Positions 47,059 to 58,599 are shown, counted from the stretch's first letter. The stretch is 62,000 nt of DNA from Mesostigma viride (GCA_009746045.1 RPFO01001997.1:1-62000); one strand, 5' to 3'. Made by a program: numbers and translations. Notes: generated by a model from the letters alone, not told the origin.

Positions 47059-47575
47059 TGTTCTATGTGTATCATATATGTTAATGTTCTCCGCGAGGAG
47101 GCCGAGTTCGACAAGCGCAGCCTTAGCGTCATAGTCAAGCACTTCGACCAGCTGCAGGACGAGACCTCCGAGATCCTAGCCCTGGCGTTTGAGAACAAAA
47201 TCCTTGTCCCCATGGCTCTCACTGGTAAGGGCAAGCCGCGGGGGGTGAGCCGCCTTCCCCGCTCGCGCGGGGTAAGGCCGGCTCCTCCCCCTTGCTCCTC
47301 ACCTTTGACACCATGGCGGATAAGATGGAGTTCCTCAAGCGTCGCAAGCGGCTTGGGGGGACCTCCTACACGCTGGACGACGACTTGACCTTGACGCAGC
47401 AACAACGGCGACGGGAGCTATGGCCGACCTACCTCTGGACAGCTCCGGCAGACGGCAGGGCAGAAGCCGGTCTACTGGAAGGGGGCGGACATCTACGTCG
47501 CCCACAAGCCCTGGCGGGCGACCCCTGCCGCCCCAGCCACCCCAGCCTAGGGCCGGAATATATAGCAGTAGTGTA
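47059..47575 (+). pseudogene. Frameshifted LINE ORF1 C-terminal fragment (second subfamily)
   Basis: The frame from 47065 carries FDKRSLSVIVKHFDQLQDET. From about 47290 another frame carries LLTFDTMADKMEFLKRRKRL and TLDDDLTLTQQQRRRELWP. These match in order the C-terminal motifs of the intact ORF1 at 1931-3292 but with clear divergence, so this is an older related subfamily broken by at least one frameshift. Confidence 0.75.
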
Positions 47576-47861
47576 GACTAGAAAGCTTAGTGACGTGGCC
47601 ATGTATGCCTACGTGATGGGCCCACCCCAGTCCTTGCAATAGCTGTAGCAATTTCGAGTCATGCTTTGCCCATGCAGGTAGTTACATTCTGCTGATATGC
47701 CATGTACCAGCTATATAGCCTCGCCATATATAATAAAAATATAATTACTTACAGCAGAGTGAAATCACTCAAACCAAAGCAAACGCCCAGCTATAAACCT
47801 ATAGGCCAAGTCAAAGCTCTATACTACAATAAGACCAATGGAAACTCCTAACGGGAGGAAC

Positions 47862-48697
47862 CTAACAGCCCTGCTTCACCGCAAAATCAGCCCGCGTACG
47901 GCGGAGCATGATGTCAGCCTGATGGCCCGAGTCAGCGCCACCGACAAGCGCTGACGCCAATATGAAGTCCAGGTCTGCGCCGACCATGGGGCCCGCTGGC
48001 CCTCCAGGTCCAGCCGGTCCTCCCGGAGCCGGCAACACTCCTTGAAGAAGGCGGAGGTCAGGGGCCCCATGGGGCCCCCCAAACTCCTCCAGGACAACTA
48101 AGGGCACCACACGATGGTGCCCGACGTCGCCGTAGGCCAGGAGCTTGGCCCGCTCCGCCCGGTCCGCCGTGTAACCTGCCGTGAGGGAGGCCCCAGCCAC
48201 GTGGCTAAGAGCCAAGGGCCGCGCCACCGAAACGTCAATAAGCAGATGCCAGCCATGCACCCCCCTCAAAGTCCAGCACCACGATGTCAGGCCGGTGGTT
48301 GGGGGAATAGAAGGCAGCGCCACCCGCATCCTCGCACCGGATGTTCGCGTGGGGGAAAACCGACCGAACCATGGCGAGCACCACCGTCAGGAGGACAGTG
48401 TGCAAATACAAATACCAATTCTGATCCTGTTGGCCCCCCGGCCATGCAGGCAAGGTAGTGAGTCCCCGTGGGATCCAGCGGCTGCCCACAGCTATACCAC
48501 AAGGCCGCCCGGCCGGAACAAGAGGCTGCGGGGCAAATAGCTGCATGGTGCCGGAGCGCCACCGAGTAGTGGCTGGGAGCTAAGGCGAATGGGGGGGCCA
48601 TGGGAAGAGCACGAAGGTACGCCGAGCCCACACTCCGCAATGAAAGCGAGAACAGCCACGCACGTCCCTGGGCGTTGAGGTCCGCGAAAAGAGCCAT
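47862..48697 (-). pseudogene. LINE ORF2 C-terminal fragment, frameshifted, minus strand
   Basis: Two overlapping frames. The upstream one (48287-48697) has a zinc-knuckle-like CGQPLDPTGTHYLACMAGG. The downstream one (47862-48329) has LLIDVSVARPLALSHVAGA, Tyr-Thr-Ala, the AERAKLLAY helix and VPLVVLEEFGGPHGAP. The tail arrangement RPDIVVLDF / LIDVSVA / AK..AY / VPLVV is that of the C-terminal region of many LINE ORF2 proteins and is reminiscent of a PD-(D/E)XK fold. No reverse transcriptase part is present. Confidence 0.65.
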
Positions 48698-48884
48698 CCA
48701 ATCAGCCGTGTGCAGAATACCCGCGTAGGTTTTCTGGTGTTTATCGATGACGCGAGCAGGGAATGCGGCGGGAGATTGAACGGAGGCGACCGAGGGAGTG
48801 CCGCGAGGGAGGCGCCATATATATTCATTGAGAATGATAGATTACGGAGGTGAGATAGGCGCCATATATATCTTCCATTCCCGA

Positions 48885-49115
48885 TATGTCATGCAGGCCT
48901 TCTAGGCCATCTCCCCAAGCCACCCTGTGCGAGCTTCTTGATCGGGATGCATGATCCATCATGGCGGTGCAGGTGCACCTTGTGCACCCAGAGCCCTAGG
49001 TGATAGTTTACATCCTACACCTGCAGGTTGTAGCCCTGACTGTATTAAAAACCCATAGATGCCCCTTTCTCAGGGCTATGTGTTACATATGCTCCCCACG
49101 GAGCTATGTTCTTAA
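48885..49115 (+). mobile_element. LINE/SINE 3' end, family 2, copy A
   Basis: Shares GATGCATGAT, ATCATGG(C/T)GGTGCAGGTGCA and the end GGGCTATGTGTTACATATGC with copy B at 58600-58865. Its TTAA tail is split by the insertion at 49116-50814 and resumes at 50815. Confidence 0.65.
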
Positions 49116-50814
49116 CCCCTCATTGGTCTTGCAGCCGATTTTCCGCCAAAAATCGACTTGCAGCCGATGCATCGGCTGCTCCGCGGGGGACCAAATTGCG
49201 CGAAAACTATTGAGAATTAGGAAACGTTTAGCTGAGAAGATCGAAAGTTTATAATTTTCCTCACAGCATGGTACTAGGGTTCGCATACTTCTGACAAAGT
49301 TATAGAGGTGTTCTGGCCGGTCAAAGTACAAGGGGTCAGGGTACTTTTTCACGTAAAACGTGCATTCCGGAAAACGACGACCTGGCCATGGGGGCTTGCG
49401 CCCACGCATGGCATTTACGTTTGCGTTCGAATTTTCTGGCCAAACTTAGGAAATTGATTTAATACGTCCTAAAGATGCTACATGCCAATTTTTGGTTCGC
49501 GGGAATGCCATTTGATAGGTGTCGGCAGCGTTCTTGCTGGAAAAAACTGCGATCAGGCCGGACGATAGAAACGTTGACAGCAATACCTTTACGGCGTATT
49601 TTAAAGGATATATTGGTTTCTTTGTACTTTTTATGATACATAGTAGTCATAAACGTGCAAGGGTGGCAAGAAATCGCCGAATCTAGCGACCATGCTGCAC
49701 AACTTTGCTGTGCCGAAATGCGCCATTTTGCGGCCACCGCCTGGGCCAAGGTAACGCCATCCATGCCTGGTAAAGCTTCAGCATCGTTTTCCTATCGATG
49801 TTTGACATTTATATATACGTTCTAGCTTGTGTAGCACATTCTTTTTGCATTATTCATGCTCTTTCTTGACCCTGGCCTGGCCCCTTTCTAAAACACCCTT
49901 CTTAGATGCTTCCCTCAGTCAGTTGACCTGCCACAGGGTGATGGTGATAAGTTTTAGATGCTGTATGGGTTTGAATACCTCCATATATGTTTGTTATACA
50001 TTTCCCATACACATATTGCATGATTGTGAGGCAGTTGGCTGGTCTCTGTGGCATCATCAAGCACGTAACTGGTGAGTAAAAGCTTCCCATTGACAGCATG
50101 TGCCACCAGGTGTGCTGGCCATCACCTGGCAAGCTATAGCAGCTTAGGCCGAGTTTATCCTTGCTAGGGCAGGCTGAAATAGGCTCAACGTCACTAGTTT
50201 GTTGGTGGCTGCCTCCTATAATGTATGCCTTGCGTAGGGTATCCGTACCACGTTACCTACGTGCATGGACAAGGTGGCACCTGCACATAGGTGCCATGTA
50301 AGGGCAGTGTGATGATGCAGTTATGTTTCCCCATCATTGTGGAAGGGAAATGTATTGTATGGCATGGTTGGGGGCCATATTAGTAGGTATTAGTAGGTAG
50401 TATGCCCACCCCTACCCCCTTGGTTGCTTTTTACCAACGGTACCCCTATGGGCTGTACTGGGTGTAACTGCTGGTATACCCACCCAAATGATGACCCCAA
50501 TGGCTCAAACTGTTCAGCAACTAATTGTTTATCATCCCTGAAGTGGTAGGTGCCTAGGTCTTATAACATAATTCAAAATGCACATTCTACCAAAAATGAA
50601 AACGCGCGTCTCGACCCCCCTAACTTTGGAGGTAGTTTTCTATGGCCTACCCTGCAGATATGTTAGGTTGTGATAGCTCACCCCGAAGGGCAACTCATGG
50701 ACATGCTTGACCCCCAAGGACAGCCCTTGGATGTTGGTAGGTTGGCTGTGGGGTGGTTTGCAAATTTAGCATTTTGCAGCCGATTTTTCGGCTTTAAATG
50801 GGACCAATGAGGGG
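49116..50814. mobile_element. piggyBac-like non-autonomous DNA transposon
   Basis: Ends are perfect 13-bp inverted repeats (CCCCTCATTGGTC and GACCAATGAGGGG), directly flanked by TTAA at 49112-49115 and 50815-50818. Subterminal GCAGCCGAT motifs occur at both ends. TTAA target duplication and C-rich termini are hallmarks of piggyBac. The interior has no recognisable transposase, so it is non-autonomous or decayed. Confidence 0.65.
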
Positions 50815-50818
50815 TTAA

Positions 50819-51540
50819 TTAATTAGTTATGTGTATCAAACAGGACGTCAGTGGGAATGATTGGAGGTGGACAAGAGCGATTCGCTTATCTTATGGCCAC
50901 TTTATCTTGGCAAAGCGTGGCTAGTAAGAGGCTATACACATGCCAGCGATAGTCTGTCTAGCTAGTGTGTCAACCTGCCATCTTTGTGGGCAAGGTGAAC
51001 CCCGATCTCCACTGGTATTCAGAATTCATCATGCTTTGTGCTACCGTATAGTGGTCAAGATCACTTTGCGACGAACTACTTTGCGACCCCAAAACAAGGT
51101 GAAATTTATAGTTTGCGACCCGAAATGAAGGCAAAGTTTTAGGTTTGCGAGCCCATCGACTTGTTTATGGTCCGAGTCACTGGCTAGTATACCCGCCTAC
51201 CTAAGTGTTTTGATTCATCAAGCATTGGTCAGTTATAATATAGGGCCGGGCATGGCCCTGAGTGAAGTACTAGATGTTGTCTCTTTGATACTAGTAGATG
51301 AAGATGGTGAACTACTAGCTAGTCCACCGGCAAGGCCCAGTTTACGGTGACGGAATGCAACATACGAGAATGCTCATTACTTTTGACTCCGCGGTCATGA
51401 AATTACACCGGGTTGGTTGCAATAGAATTGTCTTCTCAAGGCAAAGACGCTGATATAATTTTTGGCAGCCATCGTCCAAGATTCCGCAAGCTATCATAAA
51501 ACTCGGCACAGGCAGAGTTCAGTCAGTCTTTTCCGGATAC
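50819..51540 (+). other. Intergenic, no gene seen
   Basis: AT-rich; two TTTGCGACC phrases near 51065 and 51110. No coding or element signature recognised. Confidence 0.5.
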
Positions 51541-52836
51541 AAGCTATGGCGGAATCACAGCCAGCCGCCTCCCCTAGCTCCTCCCGCAGATGGGGAGGAT
51601 TCAACGCCTAACACAATCTCGCAACTAAAGTCGCAGCTGCGGAAACCATTGCGACGCAGCCACAGGCCGAGTCACGCGGAGGCCATTAACGCCCTCTCCA
51701 AGCGACATTGCGCAGGACCCGCGGACGAGATGGAATCATAGCCAGGTCCCTCCGCCATCGGCTCCACTTCCCAGCGGGGAAATCCGCGAGGACGCCCCCA
51801 TTGATGATGCGCTATCGACGATGCTGCCTTTAACTGACCCAGCGTCTTACATGCCCACGCAGTTTGTATCCGAGCTAGCACGAGTACTTCTTCTCGCTTA
51901 CCGCCGAGCAGGCGCAGGCCGTCCTAGCTGCGCTACATGGCACCGCCAGACCACGACGTCTCGATCTACGCTCCCGGCAGGCAAGGCGACACCATCCCAG
52001 TGACAGACGTTGCCGACCTGGAGGAGCCACAGCTTCGACTTTCTATATTCTTGAGCCACGTGCAGGCCCCAAGCCTCCGGGCACTCATTGCCGCCTACCA
52101 AGACGACGAGCAAGGCCCCGCCAACACTCCTAGACCGGCTGTGCTCCCCGGAAGCCGACCTGCAACAGCTCAACCAGAAAGTCGCGGCCATGCAGCCGCC
52201 CAGCTATATATAGTAGGCGACCTGTCGACTGCTCTGCGCCAGGACACCTCCGAGCTACGCACCAGCATGGCTGAGGTGAAGGCAGCTCTGGCCACCTCGC
52301 CCCAGCCGGCACTGAGCCCAATCGCCTCCCACCCATGCAACCAATGATGGTGATTCAAGCAGGCTGACATTGCCAACGTGATCACTGTGGACGCTGGCAG
52401 CCTGGACTCAGGGGGACAGCGGCCCACAAGACCGCAGTTGAAGACGACCAACGACCACGCACTATTGTGGTACGTTTAGTTCACGGTAGGGGGTCCCCAA
52501 GAAACTTGCCCAAGAAACTTGCCCAACGCCTTCACAAGACGCTCATCGTGGATCTGCTTCATTTCCGGCAATGGGCAACGACCGCATCCGCATTGAGTCG
52601 GCAGCATGGATGGCAGGCCAACCTGGCCCCATCCGGGTTACCTTTACCAGTGTCGCCTGCAAGGTGAAAGTCCTGCATGCAGGCCCGCAAGCTCCTGGGC
52701 GGATTTGGCAAACCCAGCATCGACGGTCGACCTGCTCTCTCCAGCACAGCTCGTCATCAAGAATGGCCTGCTGGCAAGCGAGGCAGCGTTGCAGGCCAGG
52801 AAAGACAAAATCCGCACCTACGCCCGCCTTGTCAAC

Positions 52837-54156
52837 CAGTGTATAATCATACGCCGTATTATACGCCGTATCGCGCGTATTATACACGATACGCGAGCAG
52901 CGCGTACGAAAACGGGGTACTTTCGTACGCGCCGCGTATTTTTAGGGTATTTCTTGCGTATCGCGTATTTTTTTGCGTATTTTTTGCGTATTTTTGGCTC
53001 CGGCATCAGTTTACAGCTCGGGTGAAGCGGAAGTTTCTAGACTAGGCTGCGGCGCGCCGAGTAGTAGAAACAAGTGAGCAGCAAGGTGCCACTTGGCCAA
53101 GATCAATGCATATGGCTGCGTGTATTGGCAGGACAGGAAGGCACCGTTCAAGAAGACAAAATGTGCCTAGATCGCGGTCTGCCAGCAAGATCGCGGTGGT
53201 CACGTACCTATCGTAGCATATCAACAGGCGCCATGGCTATACGGAGAGTGAGGAGATGGACCATGATGATGATGGGGCCGACGAGTTAGAGGCTGATTCT
53301 GAGGATGTTTGGACATATGTTAGCAAAGAGCGTGTCTTCAAGGATGGGCAGCAGACAAATAACTACCAAATGACGTGCTCAGAATGCAAGGCACATTTCA
53401 AGGGTTCTTCTACCCGAGGAAGGTGCCATATCATGGGCGGCACATATGCCAAGGATGCGAAAGTGTGCCCATGCTCGAAGCCGCCCAAGGCATTGCGTCT
53501 CAAGCTGTTGAGGGAGCAGGCGGAGAAGGATGACAAGGCCAGGAAGAGAAAGGCGGGTAGTGACGCCGGGAAGCAGGCCGTGATGCGCGGGCGGCAGCCA
53601 AAGGCAAGCTTACTGACCTTGTAGAAACCGACGCCTCCGAGTGGCAGTCCGCTGATGCCGGCCAGCTCCTGCGGCATGGCCGGCTCTGGGCGCACTACTG
53701 CTGGGCCATCCGGTGCACTTTGCTAGCCTGCATGCCAGCCATAAAGCCTTTTGTATCCTTGCTTCATGCAGAACCATTAGTAATGGCCGGCCTACGATGA
53801 GTAGGCAATGTGTCTTATTTCTGGCAAAATGTCTTATTCAGTACCCCTAGTTGAATATAAACTTGACGTTTTGTTGTGCTTTTATTGAGTAACTATTCAT
53901 TAGGGAGAGCGCTTGTTGTTCTAGGTAGTGACGACATTGGCAAGGCCATGTGATAATGTGGCATATAAAGCCAAACTAATTGTGATGCTGGAGAACATGT
54001 TGGGTTGGTCAGATTGATGAATGATCATCAAAACCATGCAAAAACAGACTTTTAAGGGGTTAGCGTACGATTAGCGTATAATACACCGTATGAAGCGTAT
54101 TATACATTATACACCTGGGCCGCGTACGATAGCGTATTGCGTATGATTATACACTG
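52837..54156 (+). mobile_element. hAT-family transposon, internally deleted, 1,320 bp
   Basis: Perfect 18-bp terminal inverted repeats (CAGTGTATAATCATACGC and its complement) with the CAGTG end typical of hAT, flanked by an 8-bp target duplication TTGTCAAC (52829-52836 and 54157-54164). Subterminal CGTAT motifs are dense at both ends. Only the BED-finger part of a transposase remains. Removing the element and one TTGTCAAC restores the LINE ORF1 frame (RLVN-DIPVLF). Confidence 0.9.
53256..53624 (+). CDS. hAT transposase N-terminal fragment, BED-type zinc finger
   Basis: 122 residues. Acidic start MDHDDDGADELEADSEDVWT; then MTCSECKAHFKGSSTRGRCH, IMGG and VCPCSKPPK, i.e. C-x2-C...H...C spacing with the F-x-G-S-x-T-R phrase of hAT BED fingers, which bind the transposon ends. 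A basic helix KDDKARKRKAG follows. A coding-like stretch, GKLTDLVETDASEWQSADAG, continues in another frame past the stop, so a frameshift may have ended the protein. No DDE core or hAT dimerisation domain is present. Confidence 0.75.
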   Translation: MDHDDDGADELEADSEDVWTYVSKERVFKDGQQTNNYQMTCSECKAHFKGSSTRGRCHIMGGTYAKDAKVCPCSKPPKALRLKLLREQAEKDDKARKRKAGSDAGKQAVMRGRQPKASLLTL

Positions 54157-54737
54157 TTGTCAACGACATCCCCGTTCTTTTCATTGACCGGATTCAAGTG
54201 CACGGACGTGCAAGCTCCCAACAAGCGGCACAAGCCAGGCAGCCCCAGCTGCATCGTCGTCGTCAACGCACGTCCCCGGCATGGAGGGCGCCCGGTAAGG
54301 GCACACCCTCGCGGCCTCGCGGTACAATAGGCTTTGGGCACAGCCTTTATTAATAAACAAGCCACTTTCCATCCCCATGTTGCACCGTGCGAGCATGATC
54401 GGGATGCAAGGTCGCCAGGCACGCCACGGTCAACCAGTCCCGCCAATTTTCTAGCCTCACTCGCGTCTTGGCCCGCAGGCCTTGAACAGGATGAGGCTCA
54501 GTCGACACCGGCCCGGCAGCGACCCCAGCCAGGACGGAGAGGACGCATATCCGCCCTGAAAGAAAGACTCCATGCGTTAATTGAAAAGCATTAACCCCAA
54601 GCGCCACCCTCCCCCCCCCCCCCACCCACCCCCACCCCCACCTCCTGGCAGCACTACCCTTCTCCACCCCCACCTCCACCCCCACCTCCACCCCCACCCC
54701 GGCCCCGCTTCACTAGGGCAAGTTACGGCCCATTCTT

Positions 54738-55115
54738 GGTATTGCTAGCTTTAATGTGCGCACCCTCCCTGCAGATCCTTCTACCAGCAGCGGCACCCCA
54801 GCACGTCAACGCGTCGACGAGCTGATCGCCTTGTGTGCCGACAACCAGATCGCCGTCCTCGGAGTCCAGGAGCATCGGCGCACCGTCGATGACCCTCAGC
54901 AAGGGGTCAACGGGCTTACTTATGGTCGACGACCTCCGCGCGGGCTGGCGATTCCATTATTGATGGTGGAGGCGCCGCGCCGGGTCAAGGCGGTGTGGGC
55001 AGGCCTCCTGTGCTCACTGACCGGCCGGGCAGCATCAGCTCACCTCCAGTCCATCGTGCTGAGATCCCCGCGTGTGCTTGTTGTGGCCACTTTTTTGGCC
55101 ACTGAAGGCCATTAA
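54738..55115 (+). pseudogene. APE-type endonuclease domain, N-terminal half (LINE ORF2 relic)
   Basis: GIASFNVRTLPADP opens like LINE endonucleases, and VLGVQEHR carries the metal-binding Glu. The frame degenerates after about 55000. The second half, with LDYICV and SDHAPS, lies in another frame near 55440-55600. Confidence 0.7.
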
Positions 55116-55908
55116 CTCTCACCATACACTCACCGTTATCGTGAGCTATGCGCCACATGCGGGTCGAGCTCAGGCGGAACGTGCATGAGGCCGTCTTCAG
55201 CGCCCTCAAGGAGGAGGCCAGCACCCCAGCCCGGCACTTCCTGGTTAATAATGCTGCTCGACGCCAACGCCACGTTGCCAGTTGCATGGCACTGCTGGAG
55301 GCGCTCAGTGGCGCCCCCTCAAACACAACGGCCAACGGTAACACGGATCTCTTTGCGGATCTGTTGGCAGAATCTGCGCTCTGACAGTGGTTGCATGCAA
55401 TTAATGCTTCTTTCGCACGCCCCGCCCAGCAGCTTGCCACCTTTTTTGGGCCGTCGGATCGGGTGGTGTGCCTTGACTATATCTGCGTTACTACGCCGGG
55501 CTCAGCGCCCCTCATTTGACAGTGGATGCAGTTGCTCGCGTGCTGCAAGATTCTGTCAGCACGGTGGAATCTGATCATGCACCGTCTCGTGCTCGCGCGC
55601 ATCACTATTGCATTGCGTTTTCCTGGCGTGAAAATAACCGTCGCGACAACTGGCTTCTCAGCCAGATCTCAAGGTGCTCAGGAGGGTACTGAAGGACTGT
55701 GTCGACAAGATGTCAGCAGAGGAGCAGGCCGCTATGACGCACCGCCGGGGACGAATTCCTGGCAGTCTTCAACGCCAGGGGCAGTCGCCAGCAGTTACAC
55801 ACTATTCCGCCCCCAGGTGACTTTTCAGTCATCAATGGCGATGGCGTTTGTCGTGGAGGCGGGTGTCGATGTCGAGGAGCTGGGCTTTGAGGTCGGCGGT
55901 GGTGCGGG

Positions 55909-56913
55909 TGGAGGTGGAGGCGGCAGTGGAGGTGGAGGGCGAGGAGGGTGCGGAGGTGGAGGTGACGGTGGCGGAAAGGTGAGGGAGCTCAGCAGCCATG
56001 CAGCGTGCCGCCAATGGCGGCCACATCTGCTGCAAGGCGGGCCGGTCACGTGCTGCTCGAAGGCCTCCTTGAGCATTGAGGAGGGTACGAACAGTGGATG
56101 CGGAAACGGAGCAAGGCCAGATCTCGCCGTCAGACTTCGTGAGGAGGGAGCAGAGAATCAGGTGCTGAAGGTCACTGCCGGTTGTAGTGGAGGCCCGTCA
56201 GCAGCAGATCTCGGCTTTGAAACCTGCGGCCATCTGGCTCGAGAAGACGGTTGATGCTGTGGCCTGTGAAGGTGGAGGCACAGCTCAAGGAGAGAGGCGC
56301 AATCCCCGTAGAAAATGCACTCCAGAGCACGGGGCAATGTTGTACCAGTCGCAATCGTCCGGACATTGAAGGTTTTAAGCTTGAAACACGGTTCGCGGAC
56401 CGCGGATGGCCTCGGCAGTGGTCGGTGGCTCCAGGTGGAGGCGGCAGTGGAGGTGAAGGGCGAGGAGGGTGCGGAGGTGGAGGTGACGGTGGCGGAAAGG
56501 TGAGGGAGCTCAGCAAGCCAGCGTGCCGCCAATGGCGGCCACATCTGCCGCAAGGCGGGTCACGTGCTGCTTTAAGGCCTCCTTGAGCCTTCAGGAGGGT
56601 ACGAACAGTGGATGCGGAAACGGAGCAAGGCCAGATCTCGCCATCAGACTTCGTGAGGAGGGAGCAGAGAATCAGGTGCTGAAGGTCAGGCCGGTTGTAG
56701 TGGAGGGGCCCGTCAGCAGCAGATCTCGGCTTTGAAACCTGCGGCCATCTGGCTCGAGAAGACGGTTGATGCTGTGAAGGTGGAGGCACAGCTCAAGGAG
56801 CGAGGCGTAATCCCCGTAGAAAATGCACTCCAGAGCACGGGGCAATGTTGTACCAGTCGTAATCGTCGACATTGAAGGTTTTGAGCTTGAAACGCGGTTC
56901 GCGGACCGCGGAT
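55909..56913 (+). repeat. Direct duplication of about 490 bp
   Basis: 55909-56410 and 56433-56913 are near-identical, both with the GGAGGTGGAGGTGACGGTGG stretch, CGGAAACGGAGCAAGGCCAG and CACTCCAGAGCACGGGGCAA. Small indels separate the copies. Coding content, if any, is unrecognised; a minus-strand phrase LKTFNVRTI in copy A recalls a LINE endonuclease start but is weak. Confidence 0.85.
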
Positions 56914-57352
56914 GGGCGACTGCGTTTGGTTTCGGGCAATCATTGCCGATGGCGAGGCCGCGGGAGCAGCCGAGTGAACCACTAATAACGCTGGGCTAGG
57001 GTCACCGCTGCCTGGGAGGCCCGGCGGGAGGCGGAACTGCAGGGGTATTTGCTTGCATGGCTCATTGTAGCCTCCAAACTGCGATTCGTCGAGTTGCGTT
57101 TGCTTGCCATAATATTGCATAATGGCGTCGGGAAAATCTATCAGCGTATGCGTCTTAGAAAGACGAAGCGATTGTGATATTCACGGCCGAATTCAGGTGC
57201 CTATGTATGATGTGCCCCCGCACCAGATGATTAATTAATTAACTAATTAATAGACACGTGACTGCGTCACGTGAGCATAAGTCCTCAGTGGGAGGGGAAT
57301 GCCAGCTAATGATGCCTAGCTTTATTTAGTGATGCTGTGCCCATGCAGAGAG

Positions 57353-58551
57353 CCCTCATGGGCCTGGTAGGTGAGGTAGAACTGCGCGGGTGCCACCGCC
57401 TTCCCCACTCACGGGACAAGGCGGCTCCCCCACCAGTCCTGCTCACCTTCCCCTTCCCTGAGGACAAGCGGCGGTTCCTTTCTCGTCGCAAGACTATCCG
57501 GTTGCACGACCTCACCTGGACGCTGGACGACGACCTGACCCCCGGCCGCTCAGCAGCAGCCGTGACGCGACCTGTGGCCGGAATACCTGCGCCACAAGCA
57601 GGACCCCCAGAAAGCCCAAGGTGTACTGGAGGGGCGGGGACCTGATGATTAACCACAAGATGTGGACGCCCCCCTGCGGGCTAGAATAGCTTGAATAGCC
57701 CTAGCTTGTATCCATTGGTAGTCACTGCCGCCATGGCCGCCATGCCTAGAATGTTTGCCTAGCTGTGCCACCATACCTAGTCACGTGCACCGCTAACACA
57801 CGGTACACAACCAGCCATAGCCTCAAAGGTTGAACGCAAAGGTTTTCACCTTTGCGGAGTGTCTGATCAGAATATACGCTTGGCTGATTTCGATAGTACC
57901 GGCTACGCCCCCTTCTACTAAAAAGAAGGATTCAGCCGTGTTCAGCCCGTCTCACGGTGCGAGACTGAACAAGTCTCGCGTGCAGACACGTGTGTAGTAC
58001 TCCTACACACAGATCTCGAGTGATTTATCTAGTACCAAATCCGAAAGGCTTGCATCACTCCCCGGACAGGAGAACTTTTGCGGATGACTGTAGGTGTAAG
58101 TTGGCGATGCCATGGTAACCGGAGACGTCCGTCCTATAGTCAGCAAAATTGGTGCGAGAGGTCCCCAGTTCGATTCCGGTCGGATTCATTTGCAGATCGC
58201 GTTTTCCGCGTTTTCCGCGGCCTGGCACTGAACGCAAAGGTTTTCACCTTTGCGGAGTGTCTGATCAGAATAGCCTCAGCTTAGCCCTTGTACAGCCATG
58301 CTACGTCCTGGCTATGATCAGTTTACTTGCCCACGCTACTTGTTACTGATGATATGCTCACATGGGTCTTATTGCATGACCCACAGCACTTGCCGGATCG
58401 TCTATGGCGTGTCCGATTGCCGCTGTGGCATGCCAGAAGGAGACAGGGGGTCTCTGCCCTTTCTTCCTGTTGTGCACATGCAGGGATCAAAAGCACTTCG
58501 GTGCTCCGTGACTCCCCAACGGGAGCACGAGTTTAGTTAATTAATTAATTA
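57353..58551 (+). mobile_element. 5'-truncated LINE copy (same family as 1748-3708)
   Basis: Flanked by the 10-bp duplication ATGCAGAGAG (57343-57352 and 58552-58561). Starts inside ORF1 at the [16 protein letters not shown] segment, with indels, and keeps the same 3' UTR, terminal hairpin (GTGCTCC...GGGAGCAC) and TTAA tail. A smaller element sits in its 3' UTR at about 57826-58269. Confidence 0.85.
57826..58269. mobile_element. Small element with 44-bp terminal direct repeats
   Basis: Direct repeats at 57831-57874 and 58229-58272 are identical over 44 bases and contain a perfect hairpin GCAAAGGT-TTTC-ACCTTTGC. The insertion duplicates ATAGCCTCA (57817-57825 and 58270-58278), and the empty site is seen in the 1748-3708 LINE. 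A tRNA B-box-like AGTTCGATTCC lies at 58167-58177. It could be a TRIM-like LTR element or an unusual Pol III-driven element; the class is unsettled. Confidence 0.75.
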
Positions 58552-58599
58552 ATGCAGAGAGCTACTCTCTGCTGAGAAGCCATGCCCTAGCCATTGTTT

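Larger units (their letters stand above)
51546..55815 (+). mobile_element. Degenerate APE-type LINE (ORF1 and endonuclease), interrupted by hAT
   Basis: ORF1-like start MAESQPAASPSSSRRWGG at 51546, with disrupted frames to 52836 that include VDLLSPAQLVIKNGLLASEA followed by ARKDKIRTYARLVN. The frame resumes after the hAT insertion as DIPVLFIDRIQVHG (54165 on). ORF2 relic from 54738: ASFNVRTLPADP, then IALCADNQIAVLGVQEHR; after frameshifts DRVVCLDYICV and ESDHAPS. These are the expected motifs of an apurinic endonuclease domain (metal-binding Glu, catalytic Asp/His pair). Truncated before any reverse transcriptase. Confidence 0.75.

Noticed and set aside
47059-47575. Functional ORF1 gene
   Set aside because: At least one frameshift separates its two conserved parts.
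58130-58195. tRNA gene
   Set aside because: A B-box-like sequence is present but the T-stem mispairs at two positions, no anticodon arm fits and the acceptor stem does not pair; kept only as a possible Pol III box of the small element.
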